Below, in pieces: positions 1-8,437 of a stretch of DNA of 64,000 nt. A program made the position numbers and the translations under genes. The stretch spans positions 1-64,000 of the forward strand of contig NZ_LMAS01000004.1 in NCBI RefSeq assembly GCF_001509555.1. The letters run 5' to 3'. The notes beneath the pieces were generated by a model. The model saw only the letters and a list, made by a program, of their open reading frames with translations. It searched no databases and was not told the origin of the DNA. The stretch's first letter is position 1. Every line of letters starts with the position of its first letter. This stretch comes from Bacillus sp. FJAT-29937 (lineage in GTDB: Bacteria > Bacillota > Bacilli > Bacillales > Cytobacillaceae).

Positions 1-45
1 CTGTTTTTTCCAAAGAGATCCTCCTCCGAATCATTTATGAGGAGA

Positions 46-1671
46 TTATCTCATAATATATTTTCCGTTAAAATGTGGGTATAGTTTGACGCTTACTTTT
101 ATAAGTTCTTTATATTTCTCTAGATTATCTTGGTCAAAATATAAATTGGCGATACAAATTAATAATGATACTTCGATTGTTGACGGTAGACTAATATTTT
201 TAACTAAATATCTTTTCTTAAGATACCTCTTAAAAATAGTTTCACAATCTGTTGCACTCCATATCCAATAATCGTCATTAAATAATGCCAAAACCATATT
301 TTCAATATTACAATGTGTCAACAATTCCTTGTTTTGTCTAATTACTTTTTCATAATTATCTCTCTTATCTTCTTTAAGATAAAAATCATTTAATATTATA
401 TAGAAAGAAAACATTAAATGTTTTTCTGGCTTTTTAGAAGAATTAATACTTTCTTCAATTAATTCTAAAACACTATTCATATCTGGTAATTTATAATCAC
501 CTGAATAAAGTGAGGTTACCGTAAGGTTAAGAAGTGCTTCTAAAGATTTAATTGGTCCATAACTTTCCTTACTTCCAATCCAATACTCTGGTGATAAGTA
601 TAAATTTATAGAACCGGGTAGATCTCCATTCCAGTCATATTCTTCTTTTTCTATAGTCTGTTGCTTGTATATAAAATTTTTTATTGTGTGCAAAGTCAAA
701 CGAACTAATCCACTATATGTCAAATACACATTATGTTCCCAAGTAAAAACCTCACCATTACTTAAATCTGGAAATGTTAGATGCTTCAGTAATGGCTTTA
801 ATTCATGTACATATTTTGACCGCATGTCATAAGAATTAAATAGAACTTGGTCTAATTCTGATTTTTTTAGAGGTCTATTTATATCCACAGCTTCTTCTAC
901 AAAGTAACTGTCATTTACATTGTCTTTTATAAATTCTATAAATCTCTTCTGTAATTTTAAGAAGGAATTTTGTAAGAGTACGCTTTTTATTTGTTGAACC
1001 GGCCCTTCCTCTATACCTTCAAAAATTTCTTCTAAACCTACCCTAATATTATGACTGTAATCTTCCCATTGGGGCTCATATTCATCAAAGTTTTGCGAAA
1101 AGGATTCCAGACAATAAACTAAAGATGCGTATGATGCTTCAATGTTTGTATTAAGGTTTATAAATGAATTAAAAAAGTTATAAAATCCATTAATTACAGC
1201 CTTGTAAGTTTCTCTGTTAAGGCCGATGATACTTTTGACTAATTCTATAAAAGAGTTAACTTCTTCTTGATTACCATTAATTTTGGAATCAAAAAATCTA
1301 TTCAAAAATTTTGATGGTTGATATCTCTCTGTAAAATGACTAGAGCTTGTTCTACATAATCTTTCAACTTCATCTTTATCCGTAGAAAATATTGCTTGCA
1401 ACCCAAAACTACATAGCAGCATAAACTGCTGTACAATTTCCGGATCACCAACTCTTACCAAGTTAAATCCTGAATGCATATCCTTTTCTATTTGATTATT
1501 GTAATGAAAAATATAAGTGTTTATTTCACTCCTATTGTCAATAGGTTCTAATGTTCCAATACATGTTTCAATCTTTAACGGCCAATAGTAGTTTGAGTAT
1601 AAAACAGCCTTACATGGTGTTGAATAAACTGTATCACTATTAAAAAATTTACCCGAAATAATCTGTAACAT
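46..1671 (-). CDS. Large hypothetical protein with a HEPN-type RX4H motif
   Basis: Start chosen at the ATG at 1671 because AGAAGGAGT lies just upstream; an upstream in-frame start at 1737 has no such site. The 541-residue product is acidic, soluble and helix-rich, with no signal peptide or membrane segment. Residues 284-289 (RSKYVH) fit the R-x4-H signature of HEPN domains, set in a helical stretch as in Apea-type HEPN proteins. HEPN proteins are often RNases in defence or toxin systems; that role here is only inference. It lies at the window edge, downstream of an excisionase-like gene and in an accessory region. I do not recognise the N-terminal 180 residues. Confidence 0.6.
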   Translation of the reverse strand: MLQIISGKFFNSDTVYSTPCKAVLYSNYYWPLKIETCIGTLEPIDNRSEINTYIFHYNNQIEKDMHSGFNLVRVGDPEIVQQFMLLCSFGLQAIFSTDKDEVERLCRTSSSHFTERYQPSKFLNRFFDSKINGNQEEVNSFIELVKSIIGLNRETYKAVINGFYNFFNSFINLNTNIEASYASLVYCLESFSQNFDEYEPQWEDYSHNIRVGLEEIFEGIEEGPVQQIKSVLLQNSFLKLQKRFIEFIKDNVNDSYFVEEAVDINRPLKKSELDQVLFNSYDMRSKYVHELKPLLKHLTFPDLSNGEVFTWEHNVYLTYSGLVRLTLHTIKNFIYKQQTIEKEEYDWNGDLPGSINLYLSPEYWIGSKESYGPIKSLEALLNLTVTSLYSGDYKLPDMNSVLELIEESINSSKKPEKHLMFSFYIILNDFYLKEDKRDNYEKVIRQNKELLTHCNIENMVLALFNDDYWIWSATDCETIFKRYLKKRYLVKNISLPSTIEVSLLICIANLYFDQDNLEKYKELIKVSVKLYPHFNGKYIMR

Positions 1672-1785
1672 GTAATACTCCTTCTGTAATGTACTTTTGT
1701 TTACTACCATTATGAATAATATGGAAATAAAGTTCAATCCAATTATGTTTGTTTATTTAATAGAATAATAAAAAAAGACTGCACA

Positions 1786-1983
1786 TTATAATGCAATCTC
1801 TTCTCCCTTTGTCAGCCATTTCAAAAACACTGACTTATAAACCCTTAGTTGTTTACCCACTTTGACAACATGAAACTGACCACTATTCATTAACTCGTAG
1901 GCAGTAGTTTGCCCAATATTTAAAATGTCCTCTAAATCCTTTACAGTCAATACTAATGGAATTTCGTTTTCATTTTTATACAT
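1786..1983 (-). CDS. Excisionase/AlpA-type helix-turn-helix protein
   Basis: A 65-residue protein with the layout of excisionase-family DNA-binding domains: a helix-turn-helix (about residues 13-34, with DLEDILNIGQTTAYELMNSG) followed by a wing ending in VYKSVFLKWL. AGGAGG precedes the ATG. Such proteins act as recombination directionality factors or small transcription regulators in integrative elements. It lies just upstream of and codirectional with the HEPN-motif gene (115 bp gap), so it could regulate that gene or serve the tyrosine recombinase at 8809. The family call is fairly secure; the role is inference. Confidence 0.75.
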   Translation of the reverse strand: MYKNENEIPLVLTVKDLEDILNIGQTTAYELMNSGQFHVVKVGKQLRVYKSVFLKWLTKGEEIAL

Positions 1984-2155
1984 ACTATCAACCTCCTAAA
2001 TGGAGGCCAGACGTATGATGAATTGTGTTGTGAAAAATATGCTCTGAATTGTGTTATAAATGCTGACCTTTACTTATTTTTAATTATAATTAAAACTTCC
2101 AAATCATATTTGAACAATGTAGAAAATCACTGTTTACCTTTGTTTTTATCTGACC

Positions 2156-2407
2156 CTAAAATGGAAACCTTGAGACAGTTCCACGACTTAACACTTTCAC
2201 AAAATCAGCATCTACCGTTAGGACGTCCTTAACAACAGGCAGCATTATGACAAAATATATTATGACATCTGGGTCTTCCGGGTCAAATAGTTCCGATAAA
2301 ACATAAATAAGTTCGCCTTCCTCCAGCCAAACGTCAATGCCTTTAATTTTTTCTTCAAAACCCTCTTTAATTTTTCCAATATGGAATTTGTTCATTTCAT
2401 AGTACAT
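2156..2407 (-). CDS. Small acidic hypothetical protein, paralogue of the gene at 2531
   Basis: An 83-residue acidic protein with no recognised domain. It aligns end to end with the product of 2531-2794: both share a GF.xKxxGx(D/E)VW core, a EGEL(I/V)YVL segment, a DxEDxD stretch and an RFP C-terminus. The pair probably arose by duplication inside the element. GGGAGG is 8 bases before the ATG and is part of a leader hairpin (2418-2435). No cysteines, no membrane segments. Function unknown; small size and neighbourhood suggest an accessory protein of the mobile element. Confidence 0.6.
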   Translation of the reverse strand: MYYEMNKFHIGKIKEGFEEKIKGIDVWLEEGELIYVLSELFDPEDPDVIIYFVIMLPVVKDVLTVDADFVKVLSRGTVSRFPF

Positions 2408-2417
2408 TAGAATTCCT

Positions 2418-2435
2418 CCCTTTTTATTGGAAGGG
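2418..2435 (-). promoter_or_regulatory. Leader hairpin overlapping the ribosome binding site of the gene at 2156
   Basis: On the minus strand CCCTT pairs with AAGGG across an 8-base A-rich loop, and the 3' arm runs into the GGGAGG ribosome binding site. Related hairpins sit at 2805-2821, 3236-3253 and 8419-8437. Confidence 0.45.
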
Positions 2436-2530
2436 ATATGGTATGATTACATATTATATTGGCACCCTTTCATATATTTTTTTGTTATTTTTTAATACGT
2501 ATGGCGAAACATTGAGAATGTTATTTATTA

Positions 2531-2794
2531 CTATTCCTCATTGAAATGCGGGAATCTCATAACATTCCCATGATTTTTCACATTGACGAAATCTGAGTTT
2601 ATCCTTAGCACTTCCTTACTAGTAGGCTTCATTATTGCGTACCATAAGATACAATCAGAATCTTCTTCGTCAAATATCTCAGCAAGAACATATACAAGTT
2701 CTCCTTCGTCAAACCAAACTTCTTGTCCCCCCACCTTTATTCCAAAACCGCCAGTAATTTCTCCTTTATGATAACTTCTCATTTTTTTATTCAT
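2531..2794 (-). CDS. Small acidic hypothetical protein, paralogue of the gene at 2156
   Basis: Start set at the ATG at 2794, where AAGGAGG lies 8 bases upstream; the frame is open to 2845 but without a ribosome binding site there. The 87-residue product is acidic and soluble and resembles its neighbour at 2156 along its whole length (EVWFDEGELVYVLAEIFDEE against DVWLEEGELIYVLSELFDPE). A single cysteine is present near the middle. It is followed by a similar leader and gene, so the two form a small paralogous set. No function can be assigned. Confidence 0.6.
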   Translation of the reverse strand: MNKKMRSYHKGEITGGFGIKVGGQEVWFDEGELVYVLAEIFDEEDSDCILWYAIMKPTSKEVLRINSDFVNVKNHGNVMRFPHFNEE

Positions 2795-2804
2795 TAAAAT
2801 TCCT

Positions 2805-2821
2805 CCTTTTTTATAAGAAGG
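2805..2821 (-). promoter_or_regulatory. Leader hairpin overlapping the ribosome binding site of the gene at 2531
   Basis: Minus-strand CCTT pairs with AAGG (4 bp, extendable by a wobble pair), with the AAGGAGG site in the 3' arm. It is weaker than the copies at 2418, 3236 and 8419 but in the same place relative to the start codon. Confidence 0.35.
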
Positions 2822-2861
2822 GATAAGATTTTTATATTGCCTCACCCTTGTCTTTAATTTT

Positions 2862-3224
2862 TCAAAGCATTTTTTCCGAATCTAATATCGAAAGGTCTAT
2901 AAGCGTTATTCCCTTCTCTTTAAATATTTTCAAAAGGCAATGAAGTTCCTCAATATCCCTACTCAATTCAAAGAGGTGATGAACAACAATACAATCTGTT
3001 TCACCCTTCATAATATAATCAATAAGCATACCTCCACCTATTCTCATTACCAAAGGTGATAGACCACTTGAGCCTCTGTCAACAATAATCTCTTCTATTA
3101 ATATTGATCGGGTTGTACAATACCTTGAAATCCTCTCTTGCTTTAATCGAACAATATTTTCCACATCTGTTTCTAATGATGCAGTTCTAATGTAGCCTAC
3201 TGCTAGTTTTAATTGTCTGAACAT
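2862..3224 (-). CDS. Truncated serine-recombinase (resolvase N-terminal domain) protein
   Basis: A 120-residue protein that spans just the catalytic domain of the resolvase/invertase family. It keeps YIRTAS at residues 11-16 (canonical Y-R-V-S-T, catalytic serine position), a Q about ten residues later, DRGSSG near residue 49, and a GDxxVVxxLDRLxR-like stretch read here as TDCIVVHHLFELSRD, in which the first arginine of the usual DRL has become part of FEL. There is no C-terminal DNA-binding domain or long helix. It is the best preserved of at least four such proteins in this block. It could be a dimerisation partner or regulator rather than an active recombinase; that is inference. Confidence 0.7.
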   Translation of the reverse strand: MFRQLKLAVGYIRTASLETDVENIVRLKQERISRYCTTRSILIEEIIVDRGSSGLSPLVMRIGGGMLIDYIMKGETDCIVVHHLFELSRDIEELHCLLKIFKEKGITLIDLSILDSEKML

Positions 3225-3235
3225 TTAATCATCCT

Positions 3236-3253
3236 CCCTTTCGTCATAAAGGG
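3236..3253 (-). promoter_or_regulatory. Leader hairpin overlapping the ribosome binding site of the gene at 2862
   Basis: A perfect 6-bp stem, CCCTTT with AAAGGG on the minus strand, separated by six bases; the 3' arm is continuous with GGGAGG in front of the ATG at 3224. Confidence 0.5.
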
Positions 3254-3333
3254 ATGTGTTGTAAAGTAATAATATGAATGCCCCCTCTTAATTTGGTTAC
3301 TTTTATTTCCATATCCGATAACTACTTTCTATT

Positions 3334-3759
3334 TCACCTTTTGGTGAATTTAAATTTTTGTAGGCCTTCTATTTCCTTTTCGAGTTCATCTCTTAGCCTA
3401 AGGTCCATAACTGGCCTTATTTTTTCCCACATGAGCAACTCAACAACTTCGATATTATGCTTTGAAAAGAAGGCTTTTAATTGCTCCCATTCCTCTTCCT
3501 CAACACAATCTGTTAAATCGTTTATTAGGAAAAAATCAATTGAATCTGAATTCTTTTCAATGAAGTTCATCATTTCTTTTCCTGCAGAACCCTTTCTGAT
3601 TGGGTTGTGAAACTTGTAATCTACGATATCCTCAAATAAATTGAGGAGATTGATTTCATAGACCCTGCAAAAATCATGGATTTTATCTTTAAGTCTTTTT
3701 CCATGATCAAAACTTGATTGTTGTGTTGCTGTCATTACATAAGCAATTGCATTACTCAT
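3334..3759 (-). CDS. Degenerate resolvase-fold small protein
   Basis: A 141-residue protein whose N-terminus (SNAIAYVMTAT) aligns with the first strand of resolvase domains (AxxYxRVST) but has methionine in place of the essential arginine. The middle (LLNLFEDIVDY, then a lysine/glycine loop, KEMMNFIEKNSDSIDFFLINDL) follows the fold's strand-helix order. The C-terminal 25 residues are charged and probably helical. Catalytic residues are lost, so recombinase activity is unlikely. GGTGG precedes the ATG. The call rests on pattern similarity to the neighbour at 2862 and would need a profile search. Confidence 0.5.
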   Translation of the reverse strand: MSNAIAYVMTATQQSSFDHGKRLKDKIHDFCRVYEINLLNLFEDIVDYKFHNPIRKGSAGKEMMNFIEKNSDSIDFFLINDLTDCVEEEEWEQLKAFFSKHNIEVVELLMWEKIRPVMDLRLRDELEKEIEGLQKFKFTKR

Positions 3760-4048
3760 TTTGCCACCATCTTTCTTTGTATGCTTCTAGAAATGTCCGT
3801 CACTAAAAGTTTCCCAAAGCATACGAGAGTAATAAATCAATGTCATTGCGCCTTGTTAAATCATTGTGCATTTGAATCTGAGCAATTCTTGGTTCTTTTT
3901 GGGAAAAGCAAACATACTCATAAACTTTTACTAAATCCCCCATTTTGAACACATAACAACATAACATTGGACAAACTTTTCATGACAAATTTGTGGTACG
4001 GATGATTCACCTAATCCCTTTTGACAGTTACATATCCAATAACTTTTT

Positions 4049-4387
4049 TCATATACCCTCACCACGGTTTATAATTTCAATAAGTTCGTTCAAATGATTA
4101 TCTAATGGTCCAACATTCTTCCAACGTATTTCCTCTGAATACATAGGCTTATCATGAACTAGAAAAACATTAATACCTAGTTCCTGACTGACGAATGTGA
4201 TTAATTCTTCAGATGCAAAAGATTCTAGTGTAATAGGGTTATTAATATCATCATCAATAAAGAAGAACCCAATGCATTCCGTTTTCTCTTCCTTACAATG
4301 TTTTTTTACCTCATCACATAGTGAGCCTATTAGTTCATTATCGGATTTCTTGAAGTCAGCCAAGACATATCCCACTGCCTTTTTCAT
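4049..4387 (-). CDS. Degenerate resolvase-fold small protein
   Basis: A 112-residue protein starting KKAVGYVLADF, the same first strand as the neighbours at 2862, 3334 and 4577, again without the catalytic arginine. A second strand (GFFFIDDDINNP) sits where resolvases carry the DxxSG motif, and NVFLVHDKP lies where VVxxLDR would be. No DNA-binding tail. AAGGAGG lies 9 bases before the ATG. Probably a divergent paralogue kept by the element for regulation or host interaction; function unknown. Confidence 0.5.
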   Translation of the reverse strand: MKKAVGYVLADFKKSDNELIGSLCDEVKKHCKEEKTECIGFFFIDDDINNPITLESFASEELITFVSQELGINVFLVHDKPMYSEEIRWKNVGPLDNHLNELIEIINRGEGI

Positions 4388-4576
4388 TTGATCTCCTCCT
4401 TGTATAAATTCTTATTTTATCGCTCTTACCCAAGCCGTCTGAGTAAGAGCTATATAATTGATAGTTTTCTTAAAGTTTTCTTCTACTTCCACTTCACAAT
4501 GGGTTAACCTTGTGGTAGTATATGTGTAACCAACGTATTACTAATTTGATAATGTTTTTATAGATACTGCAAATAT

Positions 4577-4873
4577 CTATATAATTTCGAGATGACCGTC
4601 TGGTGACATGATCATATAATGTCCCAGAGAAAAGTTTATGAGATAATCATACTTATCCTTTACTCTTAAGAGATTGAGAAATTCTTTAGTAGGCTGAGGT
4701 GCATTCGCATCAGTAAACCTATCCTCATAAACCTTTACTAGTTTTAGATTTCTTTCTTTACAAACCTTTTCAAATCCTTTAAGGACTTTTTTATAATGCT
4801 CATGGTTACTTTCAGCAAATTCTTTTTCAACTAAAACGTAGCCAAATGCTTTTGATTTTTTGTACACATGCAT
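4577..4873 (-). CDS. Degenerate resolvase-fold small protein
   Basis: Begins KSKAFGYVLVEKEF after a short basic lead, matching the GYV first strand of the other small resolvase-fold proteins here. LKLVKVYEDRF followed by DYLINFSLGHYMIM matches the later strands; catalytic residues are absent. The start is ambiguous: the AAGGAGG site suits either the ATG at 4873 or, with better spacing, the GTG at 4867; a TTG at 4924 overlapping the upstream gene's stop is a third option. Product about 98 residues. Function unknown. Confidence 0.5.
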   Translation of the reverse strand: MHVYKKSKAFGYVLVEKEFAESNHEHYKKVLKGFEKVCKERNLKLVKVYEDRFTDANAPQPTKEFLNLLRVKDKYDYLINFSLGHYMIMSPDGHLEII

Positions 4874-4920
4874 CTCCTCCTTTTTATGGTATTCTACATC
4901 CTTAAATAGTTTTTTAAATA

Positions 4921-5229
4921 TCAACCTTTGGATTCATTTGTGAAGTGAATTTCAATTTCGTTGATTTTTTTATGTTTTTTTAACCATTCGTACGCTTGAT
5001 CATTGTTTAGAAGAATAAGAGTTTCAATCCTCCAAGTTGAATTCCCACTTGATTGACTGTACTTTGTCTTTGCACCACCTTGCGCATGTGCAAAGAATTG
5101 ACCAGCATTAGTTAAATATAAATCCTCAAATACATATCTAAAATCACTACTAGGTAACCCATTACTATACTCAGCAATAAATGTTGCTTTCTTTGTTTCG
5201 TAAATTTTCCCCTTAATAATTTCTCTCAT
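4921..5229 (-). CDS. Hypothetical protein typical of mobile elements
   Basis: Start chosen at ATG 5229 because GGAGGTG ends about 8 bases upstream (an upstream ATG at 5247 overlaps that site). The 102-residue protein has a beta-rich pattern with AEYSNGL, FRYVFEDLY and a glycine-rich segment (AQGGAKTKY) ending in an NDQAYEWL helix. I have a sense of similar proteins in plasmids and integrative elements, but no functional domain is recognised. It directly precedes the degenerate resolvase-fold gene at 4577, nearly overlapping it, so the two are probably cotranscribed. Confidence 0.55.
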   Translation of the reverse strand: MREIIKGKIYETKKATFIAEYSNGLPSSDFRYVFEDLYLTNAGQFFAHAQGGAKTKYSQSSGNSTWRIETLILLNNDQAYEWLKKHKKINEIEIHFTNESKG

Positions 5230-5771
5230 TTTTTTATACACCTCCAATCTTGAAAACTACCTTTTAACAAACCTATAATTTTTGTTTGCTACGGTTGATA
5301 AGGAGTATATTACACCTTTTTATTGTTGACAACCCTCGATAATTGTTCGTAGATAAAAATTGGAAATATAAATATTACCATTCCGAATTGAAAATCCATA
5401 CATATCAACACTTTTATTTTTTTAAAACTTTTTTTAAAAATTTTTTTCCTTCTTGTGCTATTTCGTAGATAAAAATTTGCGCATTATATACATATCCCCC
5501 GGCATATTGTTAAATTTGCGACATCAATTTCATAAAGTATCTAACACACCCATCATAATTTGTCATCCATAAATAATTAAGACGCCCCCATGGGTAAACA
5601 CTTCAATGGATTTAAGCGAGTTTATAAGTATGCCTCCTGTTTTAAGTTGGTATATTGGATTAGAGGATAATGCTCCTTTTCACATTGATGAAGCGGATAT
5701 ACCATTTACTTAATTGAATAGCCACTTAGAAAACGCCCAACTAATTGAAGCTGGGCGTTTTCTAATTTTGA
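5230..5771. other. 540-bp AT-rich intergenic region with a direct repeat and a terminator
   Basis: No convincing gene. TTCGTAGATAAAAATT occurs twice in the same orientation (5346-5361 and 5462-5477). A 35-codon plus-strand frame (5606-5713) lacks a ribosome binding site and looks like a remnant at best. A strong symmetric hairpin at 5728-5763 closes the region. Its position next to the primase-helicase gene makes an origin or copy-control region possible, but that is only inference. Confidence 0.4.
5728..5763 (-). terminator. Bidirectional rho-independent terminator
   Basis: AGAAAACGCCCA pairs with TGGGCGTTTTCT around a short loop; T-runs on both strands. It lies 9 bases past the stop of the primase-helicase gene. 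Confidence 0.85.
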
Positions 5772-8411
5772 CTATTTCATTATTTCTTGTATTTCATTTT
5801 GAGAAAAAGATTTGTAATCAGCGCCTAGAACCGGTAAATTACTAAGAATAAGCACTTTGACCGGATATCTATTGACACGTGCCCGTCCTATCGCTTGTAT
5901 CAATTGACTTTCTATCAGGTAAAACTGAATTTCCCTCAATAAAGACTCACCATTATATGTAGTAAAGTAAAATCGCAAACCATTCCGTTCAACTTGTCTA
6001 TATTCCATACGGCTTTCTTCCAAACCCATGCGAAAGCCTAGACAAACACCTATTAACAAGTATGCAATAGGATTAATATGTGGTGTACCAATAACCGTAA
6101 TATTCTTACCTTTCATTGAATCAATTCCTTCAGTATTTCCGAAATAAAGGTTTTCTTCTCTTTCAATTTGGAAGAAATCTTTATATGAAATAATTTCGCT
6201 GCAGGGATTATATCGTTGTATAAGATTTTCTGCCAATTTTATTAAGTCTTTTTCATTCTCTTTTATCGTGTACCTGCTAAAACTTTTAGATGTAACTTGT
6301 AGTATACTACCCTTTGGCTTTACTTCACCTAAATCATAAAATTGGACATTGTTTCCAAATGCAAGTTTGGAAATTTGTTCATTCGCAGTGGCGCTTAATA
6401 TAATTATTTTTCTATTTTCAGGAAGCTGGTTCCTGTTTATAAAATAAACCCACTCTTTATCATTTACTCTCTTTTTTATAAAATAATCGCAATTCAAAAA
6501 TCCTAATATATCAGAATGAATATTTGAATCTTCAATAACGGTATGTTCCATTTCTTTAACTGAAGGAAGCAGAAATGAGGAACGCTCATGTACTACATCT
6601 GACGGAGCATCAATTATCATCTTTTGTAGTGCCATGATTACATCTTTATTATCTTGATTTTCCTGTAGTTTTGTAAAAGCATAAACTAAATCGGATTGCC
6701 TCATTTGGGAAATAGGAAACAATGAAGGAATTGGGTCTTCATCGAAAATAATGGTTGAATTTGAATCATCATTAGTGTAAATTGCCCTTTGGTGTGTTGT
6801 AAGGAGGATCCCACCTTTAGTTTTCTTAATTTTTTCCAACTCCTCAAGGAACATTCTGACTTCATCATTTTCTAATGATAATTTACGCAAATATTTATTA
6901 ACAGCCTTATATGCACCAATATTGTATAAATGTTCTACTTTATCTCTAAAATGGGCTTCAAGTGTTGGTAATTCCGGAACTTTAAAGTGCTGAACATTTT
7001 GCTCTTTAAGTCGTAGAGAGACTTCATCCTTCAATTTGTGAGTAGGAAATGCAACGCTGAAAGTATAATTCTTGGCACTATTGATTATCAATTCCGTTTT
7101 TCCAATACCTGTTGGAGCCTTAATGACATAAACTCCCTTCTCATTATTCCTTAGAAGTTCCCCACACAGATCCTCCAAATTTTTATATACTTCATCAACT
7201 TCTTGAAAATGTAACTGATTTAGAACTTGAACACTTCCACGCGGTAATTTTCCCTGTTCAATCATGTTTTTGGTATGAGTACATTCATTAGCAAATGGAC
7301 AAAATGATTCACACCTAGACGGAAGATAGTTCATTTTCTTAATTTGGTTCAACATCAATGACCAATCTTCTTTCTTCTGAAGATACTCACTTCTTGAATT
7401 GATAATCTCAACAACTTTAGACTTGCCACCTTCAATGTTAAGTAGGTTAGTCATTAAACCAAACATTTCATGATGGTATAACCAATATTCTCCAGAAACT
7501 GCCTCACGATAAAGTTTACATCTATCCTCCAACGTTCCGAATGGAAAGTTCCGAATTAACTTCACGTTTTCTTCCTGCAATAAACCGTTAGAATATTCGC
7601 TATTGAATTTTGAATCTTTTTCAAATACTAAATAGTAATCACTATGACTAATTTCTGCACGCGTCCTATAGTAATTAATAGGGTTAGTGCGGTTTTTATT
7701 CAACGAGACATAAATTGAACTATTCCCTTCTGGTGCAACACTATCATTAATGACTTTATAGTAGGGATAACCCTTGTATAAACTAAGATTAGTTACCTCA
7801 CAGAACTTCTTTATTTCCCTTGATGAGTTTGTCCCTGTTTTTAACTTTATTACCACAGCATCTAAAAGTTGGGGAACTGTCAGCATAGAATTGCTAGTAA
7901 ATTCAATTTTCTTTCCACCAAAAAAGAATCTTGCCTCATCATTTGCATTTGGATCTGCAGCAGGAAACAACGTGGTCAAACTTTTTTGTATTATTTTTCT
8001 TACTCTGGTATCTTGGATTTCTTCATTTAATAAAAAAACCATTCGAAATTTATGTTGGTTCTCTAAATGACTAAATGATGAGTAAATAAAAATTGGTTTA
8101 ACATTTATATCTTCAGAATGTTTAATAGCCTCATCGATTCGTAATCCTCTGTCGATATCTATTGCAAATAATTGCTGACCAGCCCAATTATCATTCAACC
8201 TTTTTTCTGTTTGGAAGTAAGCAGGCGTAAATGATTGAGCATTTGGTAACGTAATAGATTTCATTAATTCTTCAATAGTAACCTCTACCCTTTGCTTTGC
8301 AATCCTAGAAGAGATATCTATAATATCCTCTTTCTTAGGCTTTTGTATAAATCCTTCCCAGTCTAAGCATACCTTAATTCTGTTCTTAAAAATTGTATCT
8401 TCCTTAACCAT
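5772..8411 (-). CDS. Primase-helicase-like replication protein
   Basis: An 879-residue multidomain protein. Residues about 75-185 look like an archaeo-eukaryotic primase (PrimPol-type) core: FAIDID with a D-x-D pair at 85/87, then HKFRMVFLL (119-127) and DPNANDEARFFFGG (152-165). A C-x3-C-x5-C-x-H cluster (C366, C370, C376, H378) may bind metal or Fe-S. The C-terminal half is a superfamily 2 helicase: Walker A APTGIGKTE (431-439), a TTHQ motif near 537, a DEDP box (556-559) and motif VI QAIGRAR at about 839-845. Likely replicates or processes the element's DNA. GGGGGG within a leader hairpin precedes the ATG. Domain order is visible; the exact family is not certain. Confidence 0.7.
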   Translation of the reverse strand: MVKEDTIFKNRIKVCLDWEGFIQKPKKEDIIDISSRIAKQRVEVTIEELMKSITLPNAQSFTPAYFQTEKRLNDNWAGQQLFAIDIDRGLRIDEAIKHSEDINVKPIFIYSSFSHLENQHKFRMVFLLNEEIQDTRVRKIIQKSLTTLFPAADPNANDEARFFFGGKKIEFTSNSMLTVPQLLDAVVIKLKTGTNSSREIKKFCEVTNLSLYKGYPYYKVINDSVAPEGNSSIYVSLNKNRTNPINYYRTRAEISHSDYYLVFEKDSKFNSEYSNGLLQEENVKLIRNFPFGTLEDRCKLYREAVSGEYWLYHHEMFGLMTNLLNIEGGKSKVVEIINSRSEYLQKKEDWSLMLNQIKKMNYLPSRCESFCPFANECTHTKNMIEQGKLPRGSVQVLNQLHFQEVDEVYKNLEDLCGELLRNNEKGVYVIKAPTGIGKTELIINSAKNYTFSVAFPTHKLKDEVSLRLKEQNVQHFKVPELPTLEAHFRDKVEHLYNIGAYKAVNKYLRKLSLENDEVRMFLEELEKIKKTKGGILLTTHQRAIYTNDDSNSTIIFDEDPIPSLFPISQMRQSDLVYAFTKLQENQDNKDVIMALQKMIIDAPSDVVHERSSFLLPSVKEMEHTVIEDSNIHSDILGFLNCDYFIKKRVNDKEWVYFINRNQLPENRKIIILSATANEQISKLAFGNNVQFYDLGEVKPKGSILQVTSKSFSRYTIKENEKDLIKLAENLIQRYNPCSEIISYKDFFQIEREENLYFGNTEGIDSMKGKNITVIGTPHINPIAYLLIGVCLGFRMGLEESRMEYRQVERNGLRFYFTTYNGESLLREIQFYLIESQLIQAIGRARVNRYPVKVLILSNLPVLGADYKSFSQNEIQEIMK

Positions 8412-8418
8412 TGTGATC

Positions 8419-8437
8419 CCCCCTTTCTATAAGGAGG
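8419..8437 (-). promoter_or_regulatory. Leader hairpin overlapping the ribosome binding site of the primase-helicase
   Basis: Minus-strand CCTCCTT pairs with AAGGGGG (7 bp, one G-T) across a 5-base loop; the 3' arm is the G-rich ribosome binding site of the gene starting at 8411. It is the strongest of the four related hairpins and could limit translation of the replication protein. Confidence 0.5.

Noticed and set aside
5606-5713. 35-codon plus-strand frame MDLSEFISMPPVLSW...
   Set aside because: No ribosome binding site and no recognisable similarity; may be a remnant but cannot be supported as a gene.
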